From contig NZ_KZ679059.1 in the NCBI RefSeq assembly GCF_003024195.1, forward strand, positions 80,645-144,644: a DNA stretch of 64,000 nucleotides. Direction: 5' to 3'. Shown here piece by piece: positions 49,772 through 58,550 of this stretch (positions within the stretch are counted from its first letter, which is position 1; each line of letters opens with the position of its first letter). The notes beneath the pieces are model-generated. The model saw nothing but the letters and a program-made list of their open reading frames with translations, was not told the DNA's origin and did no database searches. The position numbers and the translations under genes are program-made. The stretch comes from Streptomyces dioscori. Its GTDB lineage: Bacteria > Actinomycetota > Actinomycetes > Streptomycetales > Streptomycetaceae.

Positions 49772-50368
49772 TCAGCCCGCTGCCGCGCCGACCACCTCCG
49801 GGATGCGGAACGGCTTCCCGCACCCTCCGCACACGATCGGCGCCTGCGCGAGGACCGACGGGACGACGCGGACGTTGCGCCCGCAGTCGCAGACCGCCTT
49901 CACGCGCACGCCCCCTCCGGAGGAGCCGTGCCGGGCGGCCGGGCCCCGGAAGCTGCGGGCCGTGTCGGCGGCGGTCGCGACCGTGTGCGCCTTCAGGGCG
50001 CGCTGCAGCCGCTCGATCGTCGGGCGGTAGCGCCGCTTCGCCTCGGGGTTGAGCGTGACCAGGGAGAAGCCGCTGCTGGGATGCGGTTCCTCGGGGTGGT
50101 CCAGTCCCAACTCCTCGGCGATCGCGAGGAATCTGCGGTTGTGGTACCGGCCGGCGCGGGAGGTGTCGCGGACACCTCGGGCGGCGGCGATGCCGTGGAC
50201 TGCCTCGTGAAGCAGTCGTTCGAAGGAGAGTTCGTGTCCGCAGGCGGACGACGACTCCCCGATCAGGGACTCTGGCGCGGCAAGATCGGGCAGCTCGGGG
50301 TGGTGCCGCTGAATGTCGGCCCACGCCCCTGCCAGCTCTGCGGCGAGAACAGGTGGTGTCGTGCTCAC
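49772..50368 (-). CDS. SprT-like zinc metalloprotein, uncharacterised
   Basis: A 198-residue protein with HEAVHG (His54, Glu55, His58), the HExxH zinc motif of SprT-like proteases, followed by RAGRYHNRRFLAIAEELGL. The C-terminus has a zinc ribbon (CDCGRNVRVV ... CGGCGKPF). Spartan/SprT proteins cut DNA-protein crosslinks; whether this one does is inference. It is conserved beside rpsP in Streptomyces. GTG 50368 gives the natural start; the last residues are hydrophobic (PEVVGAAAG). Confidence 0.75.
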   Translation of the reverse strand: MSTTPPVLAAELAGAWADIQRHHPELPDLAAPESLIGESSSACGHELSFERLLHEAVHGIAAARGVRDTSRAGRYHNRRFLAIAEELGLDHPEEPHPSSGFSLVTLNPEAKRRYRPTIERLQRALKAHTVATAADTARSFRGPAARHGSSGGGVRVKAVCDCGRNVRVVPSVLAQAPIVCGGCGKPFRIPEVVGAAAG

Positions 50369-50607
50369 GTAATGACAACGAGCCGAGGTGCCTCTGTGTT
50401 CCTATTCCGGGGCATCCCAAATATTTTGCACGTACCCGTCAGTTGCCGCTGATGCGTCCTGACGAGGGCGGGTGCGCTGATCTGCGGAGAAGCCTCACAG
50501 TTCCCACCCAGCCGGTACGTAGTGACGCGTACGTCCGGGCCAGTACGCGCTGTCTGCGTACCGGGGCACCTGGGGTCAGCGGATGCGCAAGAGGCGTTTC
50601 GGTCCTT

Positions 50608-50838
50608 CTAGCGGCGGAATGCCGGGGCCCGGTCGACGCGGGCCACGACGGCGACGTTACCGGGTGCGCCATCGGTGCGGGGCACCGGCCCGTCCCCGGC
50701 CACCAGACACCGTACGGTCCCGCGCGGCGGCCGGTCGACGAGTTCGTGGACCTTGGCCGGATCCGCGTAGTCACCCGTGATGGCGGGAACCACGCTCCGT
50801 GGGGGCCTGGCGCGGCGGCGCCCGCAACCCACTGTCAT
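50608..50838 (-). CDS. Small hypothetical protein
   Basis: A 76-residue frame (MTVGCGRRRARPPRSVVPAI at the start, ending VARVDRAPAFRR) with third codon positions about 86% G/C and low second-position G/C, as expected for a real Streptomyces gene. There is no ribosome site at ATG 50838; the frame is open to 51114, so the start is unknown. No family is recognised. The opposite-strand frame here looks like a shadow. The remaining gaps (50369-50607, 50839-51107) hold no supported feature. Confidence 0.4.
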   Translation of the reverse strand: MTVGCGRRRARPPRSVVPAITGDYADPAKVHELVDRPPRGTVRCLVAGDGPVPRTDGAPGNVAVVARVDRAPAFRR

Positions 50839-51107
50839 CGGCGTACGGCGCGAACCGGCCAACCACCGCGCGACCGCGGCCCCTACGGCCGGTGTCCGCC
50901 ACTGATCGGCGAGGAGCGGCGGGCGCACATGTTGCCGGTATGTGAATTCTCGCGGCGCGCGCCGATGGTACGCAAACCGGGCTCCGTAACCCCTGGACGC
51001 CACGACGAGCGCGGAGTTTCCTGGCATACGGGGGGAGTGCGAGCGCACTGCACGGGGGTGGACGAACGGGGCACAAACGCAACTCTCGGCGGATTGGGGC
51101 ACTTTCG

Positions 51108-51974
51108 ATGACACCTACGCTCGTGCGGCAGCACCTACCTCACTCGGGGGCTGCGCCCCAGGTGGATCAGTGGGCACGCGCGCGTGACTGGGCCGAGATT
51201 CAGGAGCGGATGCTCGTTCCGCTCTACGAGGCCGTCTACGAGCGACTCGAAGTGGGCTCCTCGACCAGGCTGTTGGGGCTCGGCTGCGGGTCCGGCCTGG
51301 CGCTGCTGATGGCCGCCGCGCGGGGCGCGTCGGTCACCGGTCTGCAGGCCCATGCGCCGGAGCGGCTGGCTCTCGCGCGGGAGCGTCTGCTCCCCGCGGC
51401 ATGGGGCACGCGTGCGCGTGCCGGCGCGCGGCTGACGGACGGGGAGCCGGCGGACATCGACGACGTGGCGACCGCCGCGTACAACCTGGTGACCGCTTTC
51501 GAGCCGGTCGGGTGTGTGGCCGGTGACTCCGAAGGCCTCACCGAGGCGCTGGCGGCGGCGAGTCCGCTCGTCGGCCGGGGGGTTCCCGTGGTCCTCGCGG
51601 GCTGGGGGCCTCCGGAGCGGTGTGCCACGTCCTCGGTGCTGCGGGTCGCCGCGAAGCTGGCGGATCCCCTGCGCGGTACGCGGGATCCGGGCTGCTGGCG
51701 CCCGGCCCTCCGTGACGACCTGGAGGAGGTCGCCGAGCGGGCCGGCCTGCGGCCCGACGGGTCCGGGCGGGTCGCGTGCCCCTTCGGGTACGCGGACGTG
51801 GACAACGCGGTACGTGGGCTGCTGTCCACGGGGCTCTTCGACGCGGCCGTCGCCGCCACGGATCCTGATCAGGTCGACAAGGAGGTGCGGGAGGCTCTGC
51901 ATCCGTACAAACGGCGGGACGGGACGGTGTGGATGCCGAACGTCTTCCGCTACCTGGTGGCCCGGACGGCCTGA
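51108..51974 (+). CDS. SAM-dependent methyltransferase
   Basis: A 288-residue class I methyltransferase fold. Motif I is LLGLGCGSGLALLMAA (about 55-70), followed by an acidic-strand position replaced by Gln (VTGLQAHAPERLALAR) and motif-IV-like YNLVTAFEPVG. Conserved C-terminal HPYKRRDGTVWMPNVFRYLVART. Substrate is unknown. The missing acidic residue that usually holds the ribose hydroxyls (Gln for Asp/Glu) is notable. ATG 51108 has GGGG about 9 nt upstream. It converges on ffh. Confidence 0.82.
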   Translation: MTPTLVRQHLPHSGAAPQVDQWARARDWAEIQERMLVPLYEAVYERLEVGSSTRLLGLGCGSGLALLMAAARGASVTGLQAHAPERLALARERLLPAAWGTRARAGARLTDGEPADIDDVATAAYNLVTAFEPVGCVAGDSEGLTEALAAASPLVGRGVPVVLAGWGPPERCATSSVLRVAAKLADPLRGTRDPGCWRPALRDDLEEVAERAGLRPDGSGRVACPFGYADVDNAVRGLLSTGLFDAAVAATDPDQVDKEVREALHPYKRRDGTVWMPNVFRYLVARTA

Positions 51975-51986
51975 GGGGTCTCTCGC

Positions 51987-52186
51987 CCCCGCCGCCCCTT
52001 CCCATTCCCAACCACGCATGGGGGCTGCGCCCGTTGCGCAGTTCCCCGCGCCCCCAGGTACCTGGGGGCGCGGGGAACTGCGCAGTCCTTGGCGTCCGGC
52101 CCCACCGGACCCGCGGACGACGTCCTTCAGCCCGTCCGGCGTCTGAGGACACGGGGGTTCGGGGGCAGCGCCCCCGAGGCAGTGGT
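51987..52186. repeat. Composite repeat: family B element interrupted by a 50-bp family A palindrome
   Basis: Left and right parts of a family B element (about 51987-52030 and 52126-52186) flank a perfect 50-bp palindrome at 52035-52084. The half-site begins TGCGCAGTTCCCCGCGCCCC and the centre is GGTACC. This is two family A cores head to head. It lies between the convergent methyltransferase and ffh genes and must act as a strong hairpin on both strands. Confidence 0.85.
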
Positions 52187-52191
52187 CGGAC

Positions 52192-53748
52192 CTAGCCCAT
52201 GAACTTCTTGAACTCGTCGGGGAGTTCGAAGTTCTGCGGCTGCTGCTGGCCGCCCGGCAGGCCGAGCGCGCCGCCCGCCTGCTGCCCGGCCTCGCGCCGA
52301 GCCGCAGCCTCTTCCTCCTGCTGCTTGCGCTTCATCGGGTTGCCGGAACGCTGCTTGCCCTTGCTCTTCTTGGGCTGCTTCTTCGTCCGGCCGGCCCCGC
52401 CGCCCATGCCCGGCATCCCGGGCATCCCCGGCATGCCGCCGCCCTGGGCCATGCGGGACATCATCTTGCGGGCCTCGAAGAACCGCTCGACCAGACCCTT
52501 GACCGCGCTGACCTCGACACCGGAACCCTTGGCGATACGGGCCCGCCGCGAGCCGTTGATGATCGTGGCGTCCTGGCGCTCGGCCGGGGTCATCGACTTG
52601 ATGATCGCGGCCGTACGGTCGACGTCACGCTCGTCGAGGTTGCTGATCTGGTCCTTGATCTGGCCCATGCCGGGCAGCATGCCGAGCAGCTTGGAGATGG
52701 AGCCCATCTTCCTGACCTGCTCCATCTGGGCCAGGAAGTCGTCGAGCGTGAAGTCCTCGCCCTTCTTGGAGGCGAGCTTCGAGGCCATGGCCTCGGCCTC
52801 CTGCTGCGAGAAGGTCTGCTCGGCCTTCTCGATCAGCGTGAGCATGTCGCCCATGCCGAGGATGCGGGACGCCATGCGGTCCGGGTGGAACGCGTCGAAG
52901 TCGTCCAGCTTCTCGCCGTTGGAGGCGAACATGATCTGGCGGCCGGTGACATGCGCGATGGAGAGCGCCGCACCACCGCGGGCGTCGCCGTCGAGCTTGG
53001 AGAGGACCACGCCGTCGAAGCCGACACCGTCGCGGAAGGCCTCCGCGGTGTTGACCGCGTCCTGGCCGACCATCGCGTCGACGACGAAGAGGATCTCGTC
53101 GGGCGAGACCGCGTCGCGGATGTCGGAGGCCTGCTGCATCAGCTCGGCGTCGATACCGAGGCGGCCCGCGGTGTCGACGATGACGACGTCGTGCTGCTTC
53201 TGCTTCGCGTACTCGATGGAGTCCTTGGCGACCTGGACCGGGTCCCCGACGCCGTTGCCCGGCTGGGGCGCGTAGACGCCGACGCCCGCGCGCTCGCCGA
53301 CGACGCTCAGCTGGTTCACCGCGTTCGGGCGCTGGAGGTCGCACGCGACCAGCAGCGGAGCGTGTCCCTGGCCCTGCAGCCACTTGCCGAGCTTTCCGGC
53401 GAGCGTGGTCTTACCGGCGCCCTGCAGACCGGCGAGCATGATCACGGTCGGGGGCTGCTTCGCGAAGCGCAGCCGACGGGTCTCGCCGCCGAGGATGCCG
53501 ACGAGCTCCTCGTTGACGATCTTGATGACCTGCTGGGCGGGGTTGAGGGCCTGTGAGACCTCGGCCCCGACGGCCCTCTCCTTGACCTGCTTGATGAAGG
53601 CCCGGACGACCGGCAGCGCGACGTCCGCTTCCAGCAGGGCGATACGGATCTCGCGCGCGGTGGCGTCGATGTCCGCCTCGGACAGGCGCCCCTTGCCGCG
53701 AAGGTTCTTGAATGTCGCTGCGAGGCGATCGGAGAGAGTGTCGAACAC
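52192..53748 (-). CDS. ffh: Signal recognition particle GTPase Ffh
   Basis: A 518-residue SRP54. N domain; G1 GLQGAGKTT (107-115), DTAGRLG, SKLDGDARGG; methionine-rich M domain (LGMLPGMGQIKDQI, SRRARIAKGSGV, MMSRMAQGGGMPGMPGMPGM) that binds signal peptides and 4.5S RNA. The C-terminus has an extra Lys- and Gln-rich tail. GTG 53748 starts the canonical MFDTLSDRLAATF. It works with FtsY, encoded at 61317. Confidence 0.96.
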   Translation of the reverse strand: MFDTLSDRLAATFKNLRGKGRLSEADIDATAREIRIALLEADVALPVVRAFIKQVKERAVGAEVSQALNPAQQVIKIVNEELVGILGGETRRLRFAKQPPTVIMLAGLQGAGKTTLAGKLGKWLQGQGHAPLLVACDLQRPNAVNQLSVVGERAGVGVYAPQPGNGVGDPVQVAKDSIEYAKQKQHDVVIVDTAGRLGIDAELMQQASDIRDAVSPDEILFVVDAMVGQDAVNTAEAFRDGVGFDGVVLSKLDGDARGGAALSIAHVTGRQIMFASNGEKLDDFDAFHPDRMASRILGMGDMLTLIEKAEQTFSQQEAEAMASKLASKKGEDFTLDDFLAQMEQVRKMGSISKLLGMLPGMGQIKDQISNLDERDVDRTAAIIKSMTPAERQDATIINGSRRARIAKGSGVEVSAVKGLVERFFEARKMMSRMAQGGGMPGMPGMPGMGGGAGRTKKQPKKSKGKQRSGNPMKRKQQEEEAAARREAGQQAGGALGLPGGQQQPQNFELPDEFKKFMG

Positions 53749-53881
53749 GGCGGTCGCGAATCCTCAAGTAGGGGGCAGGGGGGCAGGTCCGCCCTCCAGA
53801 GTATCTGCCCGCGCCAGAAAGGGTCTCCACCCCGTCGTCACGGGCTTCGGTCCAGTGAACGGGCGCCCCTGGGGCGCCCCT

Positions 53882-53920
53882 CAGGGGCGCGGGGAACTGC
53901 GCGCCCAGCCACAGCGGCCC
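53882..53920. repeat. Single copy of repeat family A
   Basis: CAGGGGCGCGGGGAACTGCG and flank lie between ffh (upstream end) and the glnD stop, in the same orientation as most other copies. Confidence 0.8.
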
Positions 53921-53969
53921 CGCGGACGGAAACAAGCCGGGCCAACCCGAGCCGAGCGGCAGCGCACCG

Positions 53970-56435
53970 TCACTCCCGCAACGTGTCCTCCAGCGCCCGC
54001 GCCAGCGAAGCCGCCTGCTCCCCCGGCAACGGGGACCCGTCGGGCCCGGTCACATAGAACGCGTCCACCGCGTTGGCGCCCAGCGTGGACACATGCGCGC
54101 TGCGCACCCGTACCTGCGCACTCTCCAGTGCCCGCCCGATCCGGTGCAGCAGCCCCGGTGCGTCATGGGCGCGCACCTCGATGACCGTGGCGAGCCGGGA
54201 CGCGGCGGAGGCCACGCTCACCCGGGCCGCCGGCGCCACGATGCCCCGCCTGCGCGGATAGGCGGCGTCCCGCTCGGCCAGGCGTCCGGCGATGTCGAGG
54301 GACCCGTCGAGGGCGCGTACGAGATCGGCGCGCAGCCGGGCCGCCTGCGGCAGGGAGCCGTACTCGGCGGCGACCCGCCAGTCGAGCAGCAGGACGGAGC
54401 CGGGGACGCCGTCGGGCAGCTCCAGGGACCGCAGTTCGGCTGTCCGCACGGTGAGCCGGTGCATGGCGAGGACGCCTGCCACGGCCGGCAGGACGCCCTT
54501 CTGGTCGGGCACCGCGATGACCAGTTCCACGCCGAGGGGCTCGGGATCCCGGTCCTCGGCGGGCTCCTCGGTGGACGTTTCGGCGGGCGGTTCGGTCTGG
54601 GCGCGCAGCGCGAGCACGGGTCCGCCGGTGCGGAAGGCCTCGATTGCGAGCCGTTCCTGTTCGGCGGTGGGCGCCGCGGCCTCGGGCTCCTCGGGGTCGT
54701 CCCCGGCGAGCGCGGCGGAGACCCGCTTCACCAGGTCCGCGACGAGGGACGCGCGCCAGGAGGACCAGGCGGCCGGGCCGGTGGCCAGCGCGTCCGCCTC
54801 GGTGAGCGCGTGGAGAAGTTCCAGCGTGCCCTGCGAACCGACCGCCTCGGCGACCGAGCGTACGGTCGCCGGGTCCTCCAGATCACGTCTGGTCGCCGTC
54901 TCGACGAGGAGCAGGTGATGGCGTACGAGCGTGGCGAGTGTGGCCACGTCCGTGCGGTCGAAGCCGATGCGGGCCGCCACGTCGCGGGCGATGATCTCGC
55001 CGGCCACGGAGTGGTCGCCGGGCCAGCCCTTGCCGATGTCGTGCAGCAGCGCGGCGACGAGGAGGAGGTCGGGGCGGTGGACCCGGCGGGTGAACTCGGC
55101 GGCGCGTACCGCCGTCTCGATCAGATGCCGGTCGACGGTCCAGATGTGGACGGCGTTGCGCTGCGGCCGGCAGCGGACGCGCTCCCAGTCGGGCAGCAGT
55201 CTGGTGATCAGCCCCTCCGCCTCCAGGGCCTCCCAGACCTCGATGGTCGAGGGTCCCGAGCCGAGCAGGGTGATGAGCTGCTGGCGGGCCTCCGCGGGCC
55301 ACGGTGTGGGCAGCGGGCGGGCCGCGGCGGCCATCCGGCGGACCGCGTGCAGCGAGAGCGGCAGGCCTGCCTGGGCGGCAGCGGCGGCGGCGCGCAGCGG
55401 CAGTACGGGGTCGCGGTCGGGGCGGGCGGCACGTGCGAGGACGACCTCGCCGTCCTGTTCGACGACGCCTTCCGCCAGCGGGGAGCGTTCGGGGGCGGGT
55501 TTGCCGCCGCCCAGCATGGCGCGCAGCCGCGGCCGTACGGCGCGCGACCGCAGCACGCGCCCCACCTCGCGCCAGGTCACATCACTGGCGTAGGAGACGA
55601 CGCGGGCGGCCTCGTACACCTGGCGGAGCAGGGTGTCGGCGTCCAGGAGGCCGAGTTCCGCGGCGACCTGGTCCTGTTCCTGGAGGGCGAGGCGGTCGGT
55701 GGCGCGGCCGGTGGCGAGGTGCAGGGCGTCACGGACGTCGAGGAGGCTCTTGCGGGCGTCGGCGAGGCCCTCGCGCGGGGCGTCGGCGAGCCAGGAGGCG
55801 GCGACGGCACGCAGTGCGGTGGCGTCGCGCAGTCCGCCGCGGGCCTCCTTGAGGTCGGGTTCGAGGAGGTACTGCAGTTCGCCCTGGCGCTCGGCGCGCT
55901 CGGCGCACAGCTCCTGGAGTTCGGGGAGACGTTTGGGCGCCTGGTTGCGCCAGTCGGCGAGGACGGCCGTACGCAGTCCGGCGGTGAGGCCGAGGTCGCC
56001 CGCGATGTGGCGGGCGTCGAGCAGCCCGAGCTGCACCTTGAGGTCCTCGCCCGCCGTCTTGCGTGCCTCGGCGGGGGTGCGGACGGAGTGGTCGAGGTCG
56101 AGGCCGAGGTCCCAGACCGGGTACCAGATGCGGTCGGCGAGGGAGGCGATCGCGCCGGAGTCGGCGCCGCCGTCGTGCAGGAGCAGCAGGTCGAGGTCGC
56201 TGCGCGGGGAGAGTTCGCCGCGGCCGTAGCCGCCGACGGCGACGAGGGAGACGCCGCGCAGTTTCTCGGCGCCGGCGTCGAAGAGTCCGGTGAGCCAGTC
56301 GTCGGTCAGTTCGGCGAGGGCCGAACGGCGCGGCGGCCCGGACCGCGCCCCCTCCTGGAGGAGGCGCAGCCGGGCCGCCGCGTAGCCGCTGGGTCCCGAG
56401 TCCTCTGCTTCTGTACGCATGTCCGTACTCGTCAC
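53970..56435 (-). CDS. glnD: PII nucleotidyltransferase GlnD
   Basis: An 821-residue GlnD: nucleotidyltransferase domain with GGYGRGELSPRSDLDLLLLHD (about 67-87), HD domain with LLLVAALLHDIGKGWPGDHSV, and two C-terminal ACT domains (LVIAVPDQKGVLPAVAGVLAMHRL; VIEVRAHDAPGLLHRIGRALE). In Streptomyces GlnD adenylylates GlnK at Tyr51 rather than uridylylating it. GTG 56435 has AGGAG 9 nt upstream. Third gene of amtB-glnK-glnD. Confidence 0.96.
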   Translation of the reverse strand: MTSTDMRTEAEDSGPSGYAAARLRLLQEGARSGPPRRSALAELTDDWLTGLFDAGAEKLRGVSLVAVGGYGRGELSPRSDLDLLLLHDGGADSGAIASLADRIWYPVWDLGLDLDHSVRTPAEARKTAGEDLKVQLGLLDARHIAGDLGLTAGLRTAVLADWRNQAPKRLPELQELCAERAERQGELQYLLEPDLKEARGGLRDATALRAVAASWLADAPREGLADARKSLLDVRDALHLATGRATDRLALQEQDQVAAELGLLDADTLLRQVYEAARVVSYASDVTWREVGRVLRSRAVRPRLRAMLGGGKPAPERSPLAEGVVEQDGEVVLARAARPDRDPVLPLRAAAAAAQAGLPLSLHAVRRMAAAARPLPTPWPAEARQQLITLLGSGPSTIEVWEALEAEGLITRLLPDWERVRCRPQRNAVHIWTVDRHLIETAVRAAEFTRRVHRPDLLLVAALLHDIGKGWPGDHSVAGEIIARDVAARIGFDRTDVATLATLVRHHLLLVETATRRDLEDPATVRSVAEAVGSQGTLELLHALTEADALATGPAAWSSWRASLVADLVKRVSAALAGDDPEEPEAAAPTAEQERLAIEAFRTGGPVLALRAQTEPPAETSTEEPAEDRDPEPLGVELVIAVPDQKGVLPAVAGVLAMHRLTVRTAELRSLELPDGVPGSVLLLDWRVAAEYGSLPQAARLRADLVRALDGSLDIAGRLAERDAAYPRRRGIVAPAARVSVASAASRLATVIEVRAHDAPGLLHRIGRALESAQVRVRSAHVSTLGANAVDAFYVTGPDGSPLPGEQAASLARALEDTLRE

Positions 56436-56460
56436 CCAGTGGCTCCTGTTCGTCTGCTGA

Positions 56461-56799
56461 CTACAGCGCGTCGGGTCCGCGCTCGCCGGTCCGGACCCGG
56501 ACCGCCGTCTCGACCGGGACGGACCAGACCTTGCCGTCCCCGATCTTGCCGGTACGGGCCGCCTTCACGATGACGTCGAGCAGCTGCTCGGCGTCGTCGT
56601 CCTCGACCAGTACCTCGATACGGATCTTGGGAACGAGGTCGACGGTGTACTCGGCACCGCGGTAGACCTCGGTGTGGCCCCGCTGACGACCGTAACCGCT
56701 CGCCTCGGTGACCGTGAGGCCGTGGACGCCGAAGGCCTGGAGGGCCTCCTTGATCTCGTCGAGCCGGTGGGGCTTGACGACGGCGGTGATGAGCTTCAT
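56461..56799 (-). CDS. glnK: Nitrogen regulatory PII protein
   Basis: 112 residues, canonical PII. The T-loop GHTEVYRGAEYTVD contains Tyr51, the modified residue; the B-loop region KIGDGKVWSVPVETAVRVRTGE is intact. Senses ATP/ADP and 2-oxoglutarate and blocks AmtB. ATG 56799 overlaps the amtB stop (ATGA). Confidence 0.97.
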   Translation of the reverse strand: MKLITAVVKPHRLDEIKEALQAFGVHGLTVTEASGYGRQRGHTEVYRGAEYTVDLVPKIRIEVLVEDDDAEQLLDVIVKAARTGKIGDGKVWSVPVETAVRVRTGERGPDAL

Positions 56800-58139
56800 G
56801 CGTCCACCTTCTTGCTCGCGGCACCGGCGACCGGGGCCGGCGGCGCGGTGCGGGTGGCGGCGCCGCCGCCGGCACCGCTGAAGTCGTATGCGGTCTCGGC
56901 GTGCTCGGCCTGGTCGATGCCGGCGATCTCGTCGTCCTCGGGGACGCGCATCCCGATCGTCTTGTCGATCAGGAAGGCGAGGACCGCGGAGGCCACGAGG
57001 GAGTAGGCGAGGACACCGAAGACACCGGCGCACTGCTTCCAGAACTGGTCGAGGCCGCCGCCGTAGAAGAGGCCCGCGACGTCGGACTGGCCGCCGCCGG
57101 TGGCGAAGAAGCCGATCAGCAGGGATCCTGCGACACCGCCGACGAGGTGGACGCCGACGACGTCGAGCGAGTCGTCGTAGCCGAACTTGTACTTGAGGCC
57201 GACGGCCATGGCGCACAGCACACCGGCGATGGCACCGACCGCGATCGCGCCGAGCGGGGAGACCGCGCCGCCGGACGGGGTGATGGCGACCAGACCGGCG
57301 ACCGCGCCGGAGGCGGCGCCGAGGGTGGTGAACGCGCCGTGGCGGATCTTCTCGTAGGCGAGCCAGGCCAGCATGGCGGCGGCGGTGGCGACCTGCGTGT
57401 TGACGAACATCAGCGCGCCGACGCCGTCGTCGTTGCCGAGCCAGGAGCCGGCGTTGAAGCCGAACCAGCCGAACCACAGCAGACCGGCGCCGAGCATCAC
57501 CAGCGGGAGGCTGTGCGGGCGCATCGGGTCCTTCTTGAACCCGACGCGCTTGCCGATCACGAGGATCACACCGAGTGCCGCGGCACCCGCGTTGATGTGG
57601 ACCGCCGTACCGCCGGCGAAGTCGATGACGCCGAGCTCGAAGGCCCAGCCGCCGGTGCCCCAGACCCAGTGGGCGACCGGGAAGTACACGACCGTGGCCC
57701 ACAGGGCGATGAACAGGGACCAGGCGGTGAACTTCACGCGGTCCGCGAGGGCGCCGCTTATCAGGGCGGGCGTGATGATCGCGAACATCAGCTGGAAGAC
57801 GGCGAAGACGTAGATCGGGATGGTGTAGCCGTCCCAGAGCTCCGTCTTCCCGATGCCGGTGAAGCCGACGAAGTCCGAGGACCAGCCGATGACGCTGCCC
57901 GAGTCGGTGCCGAAGGCGAGGGAGAAGCCGTAGAGGACCCACAGGATCGTGATGATCCCCATGCTGATGAAGCTCATCATCAGCATGTTCAAGGTGCTCT
58001 TGACCCTGACCATGCCTCCGTAGAAGAAGGCGAGTCCGGGGGTCATGATCAGCACCAGGGCGGAACAGATGAGCATGAATCCGGTGTTGGCGGCAGACAG
58101 CGTGGGAGCGTCTGCAGCAAGCGTGATGGCTGGTGCCAT
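56796..58139 (-). CDS. amtB: Ammonium transporter
   Basis: 447 residues with eleven membrane helices; motifs include FYGGMVRVKSTLNMLMMSF, DFAGGTAVHINAGAAALG (first pore His), WFGWFGFNAGS and VGVHLVGGVAGSL (second pore His). The C-terminal cytosolic tail (DEIAGIDQAEHAETAYDF) is the region that meets GlnK. ATG 58139 has GAGGAG upstream. The upstream 411 bp carry a GlnR-box-like array. Confidence 0.97.
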   Translation of the reverse strand: MAPAITLAADAPTLSAANTGFMLICSALVLIMTPGLAFFYGGMVRVKSTLNMLMMSFISMGIITILWVLYGFSLAFGTDSGSVIGWSSDFVGFTGIGKTELWDGYTIPIYVFAVFQLMFAIITPALISGALADRVKFTAWSLFIALWATVVYFPVAHWVWGTGGWAFELGVIDFAGGTAVHINAGAAALGVILVIGKRVGFKKDPMRPHSLPLVMLGAGLLWFGWFGFNAGSWLGNDDGVGALMFVNTQVATAAAMLAWLAYEKIRHGAFTTLGAASGAVAGLVAITPSGGAVSPLGAIAVGAIAGVLCAMAVGLKYKFGYDDSLDVVGVHLVGGVAGSLLIGFFATGGGQSDVAGLFYGGGLDQFWKQCAGVFGVLAYSLVASAVLAFLIDKTIGMRVPEDDEIAGIDQAEHAETAYDFSGAGGGAATRTAPPAPVAGAASKKVDA

Positions 58140-58268
58140 CGGCGTCTCCTCGTCGTTGGTACGGCCCCGTGCGGGCGAAGCCATGAGCGGTTGTGAGGGG
58201 TGGGCCGGTTATGTGCCAGAGATTGGCGCAGCGCCGTTTCGACCGGAGCCCCTGCATGTTTCGCCCGG

Positions 58269-58305
58269 GTGACGAAGAGAACGTGCGTGTTACGCGTCGA
58301 TGAAC
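58269..58305. promoter_or_regulatory. GlnR-box-like array upstream of amtB
   Basis: GTGAC (58269-58273), GAAC (58279-58282), GTTAC (58289-58293) and GAAC (58302-58305) approximate the GTnAC-n6-GAAAC-n6-GTnAC-n6-GAAAC pattern of the OmpR-type regulator GlnR. Spacings deviate by 1-2 bp. The site is about 130-165 bp before the amtB start. GlnR control of amtB-glnK-glnD is established in S. coelicolor; this exact site is inferred. Nothing else is recognised in the 411-bp gap 58140-58550. Confidence 0.5.
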
Positions 58306-58550
58306 CGCCGGATTGTGGCGCTCCCGATCGTTATCGTGGCGCAACCTTCCACGGGCCGCGCCCTGAGTCGTTGTCGACCACAGCCTCAGCCATCAATTGA
58401 GCAACCCCCACGCCGCTCAGCCACCTCCGCGAGAGCGGCGCCGGCTTAGGCGCAAAGAGGGGACCGGCCGCGGCCTCCGTCCGATGACCTGGCATGGGGG
58501 AGCCGAGTCGGGCTGTTATGGACGGTGGCCGCGGCCGGCGTACTGGGGGG

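Noticed and set aside
50353..51111. Plus-strand 252-codon frame
   Set aside because: No ribosome site or recognisable domain; third-position composition favours the minus strand in its middle part.
56461..58344. A 627-codon frame covering amtB and glnK
   Set aside because: Only the last 112 codons are glnK; the rest is an amtB shadow with no sensible composition.
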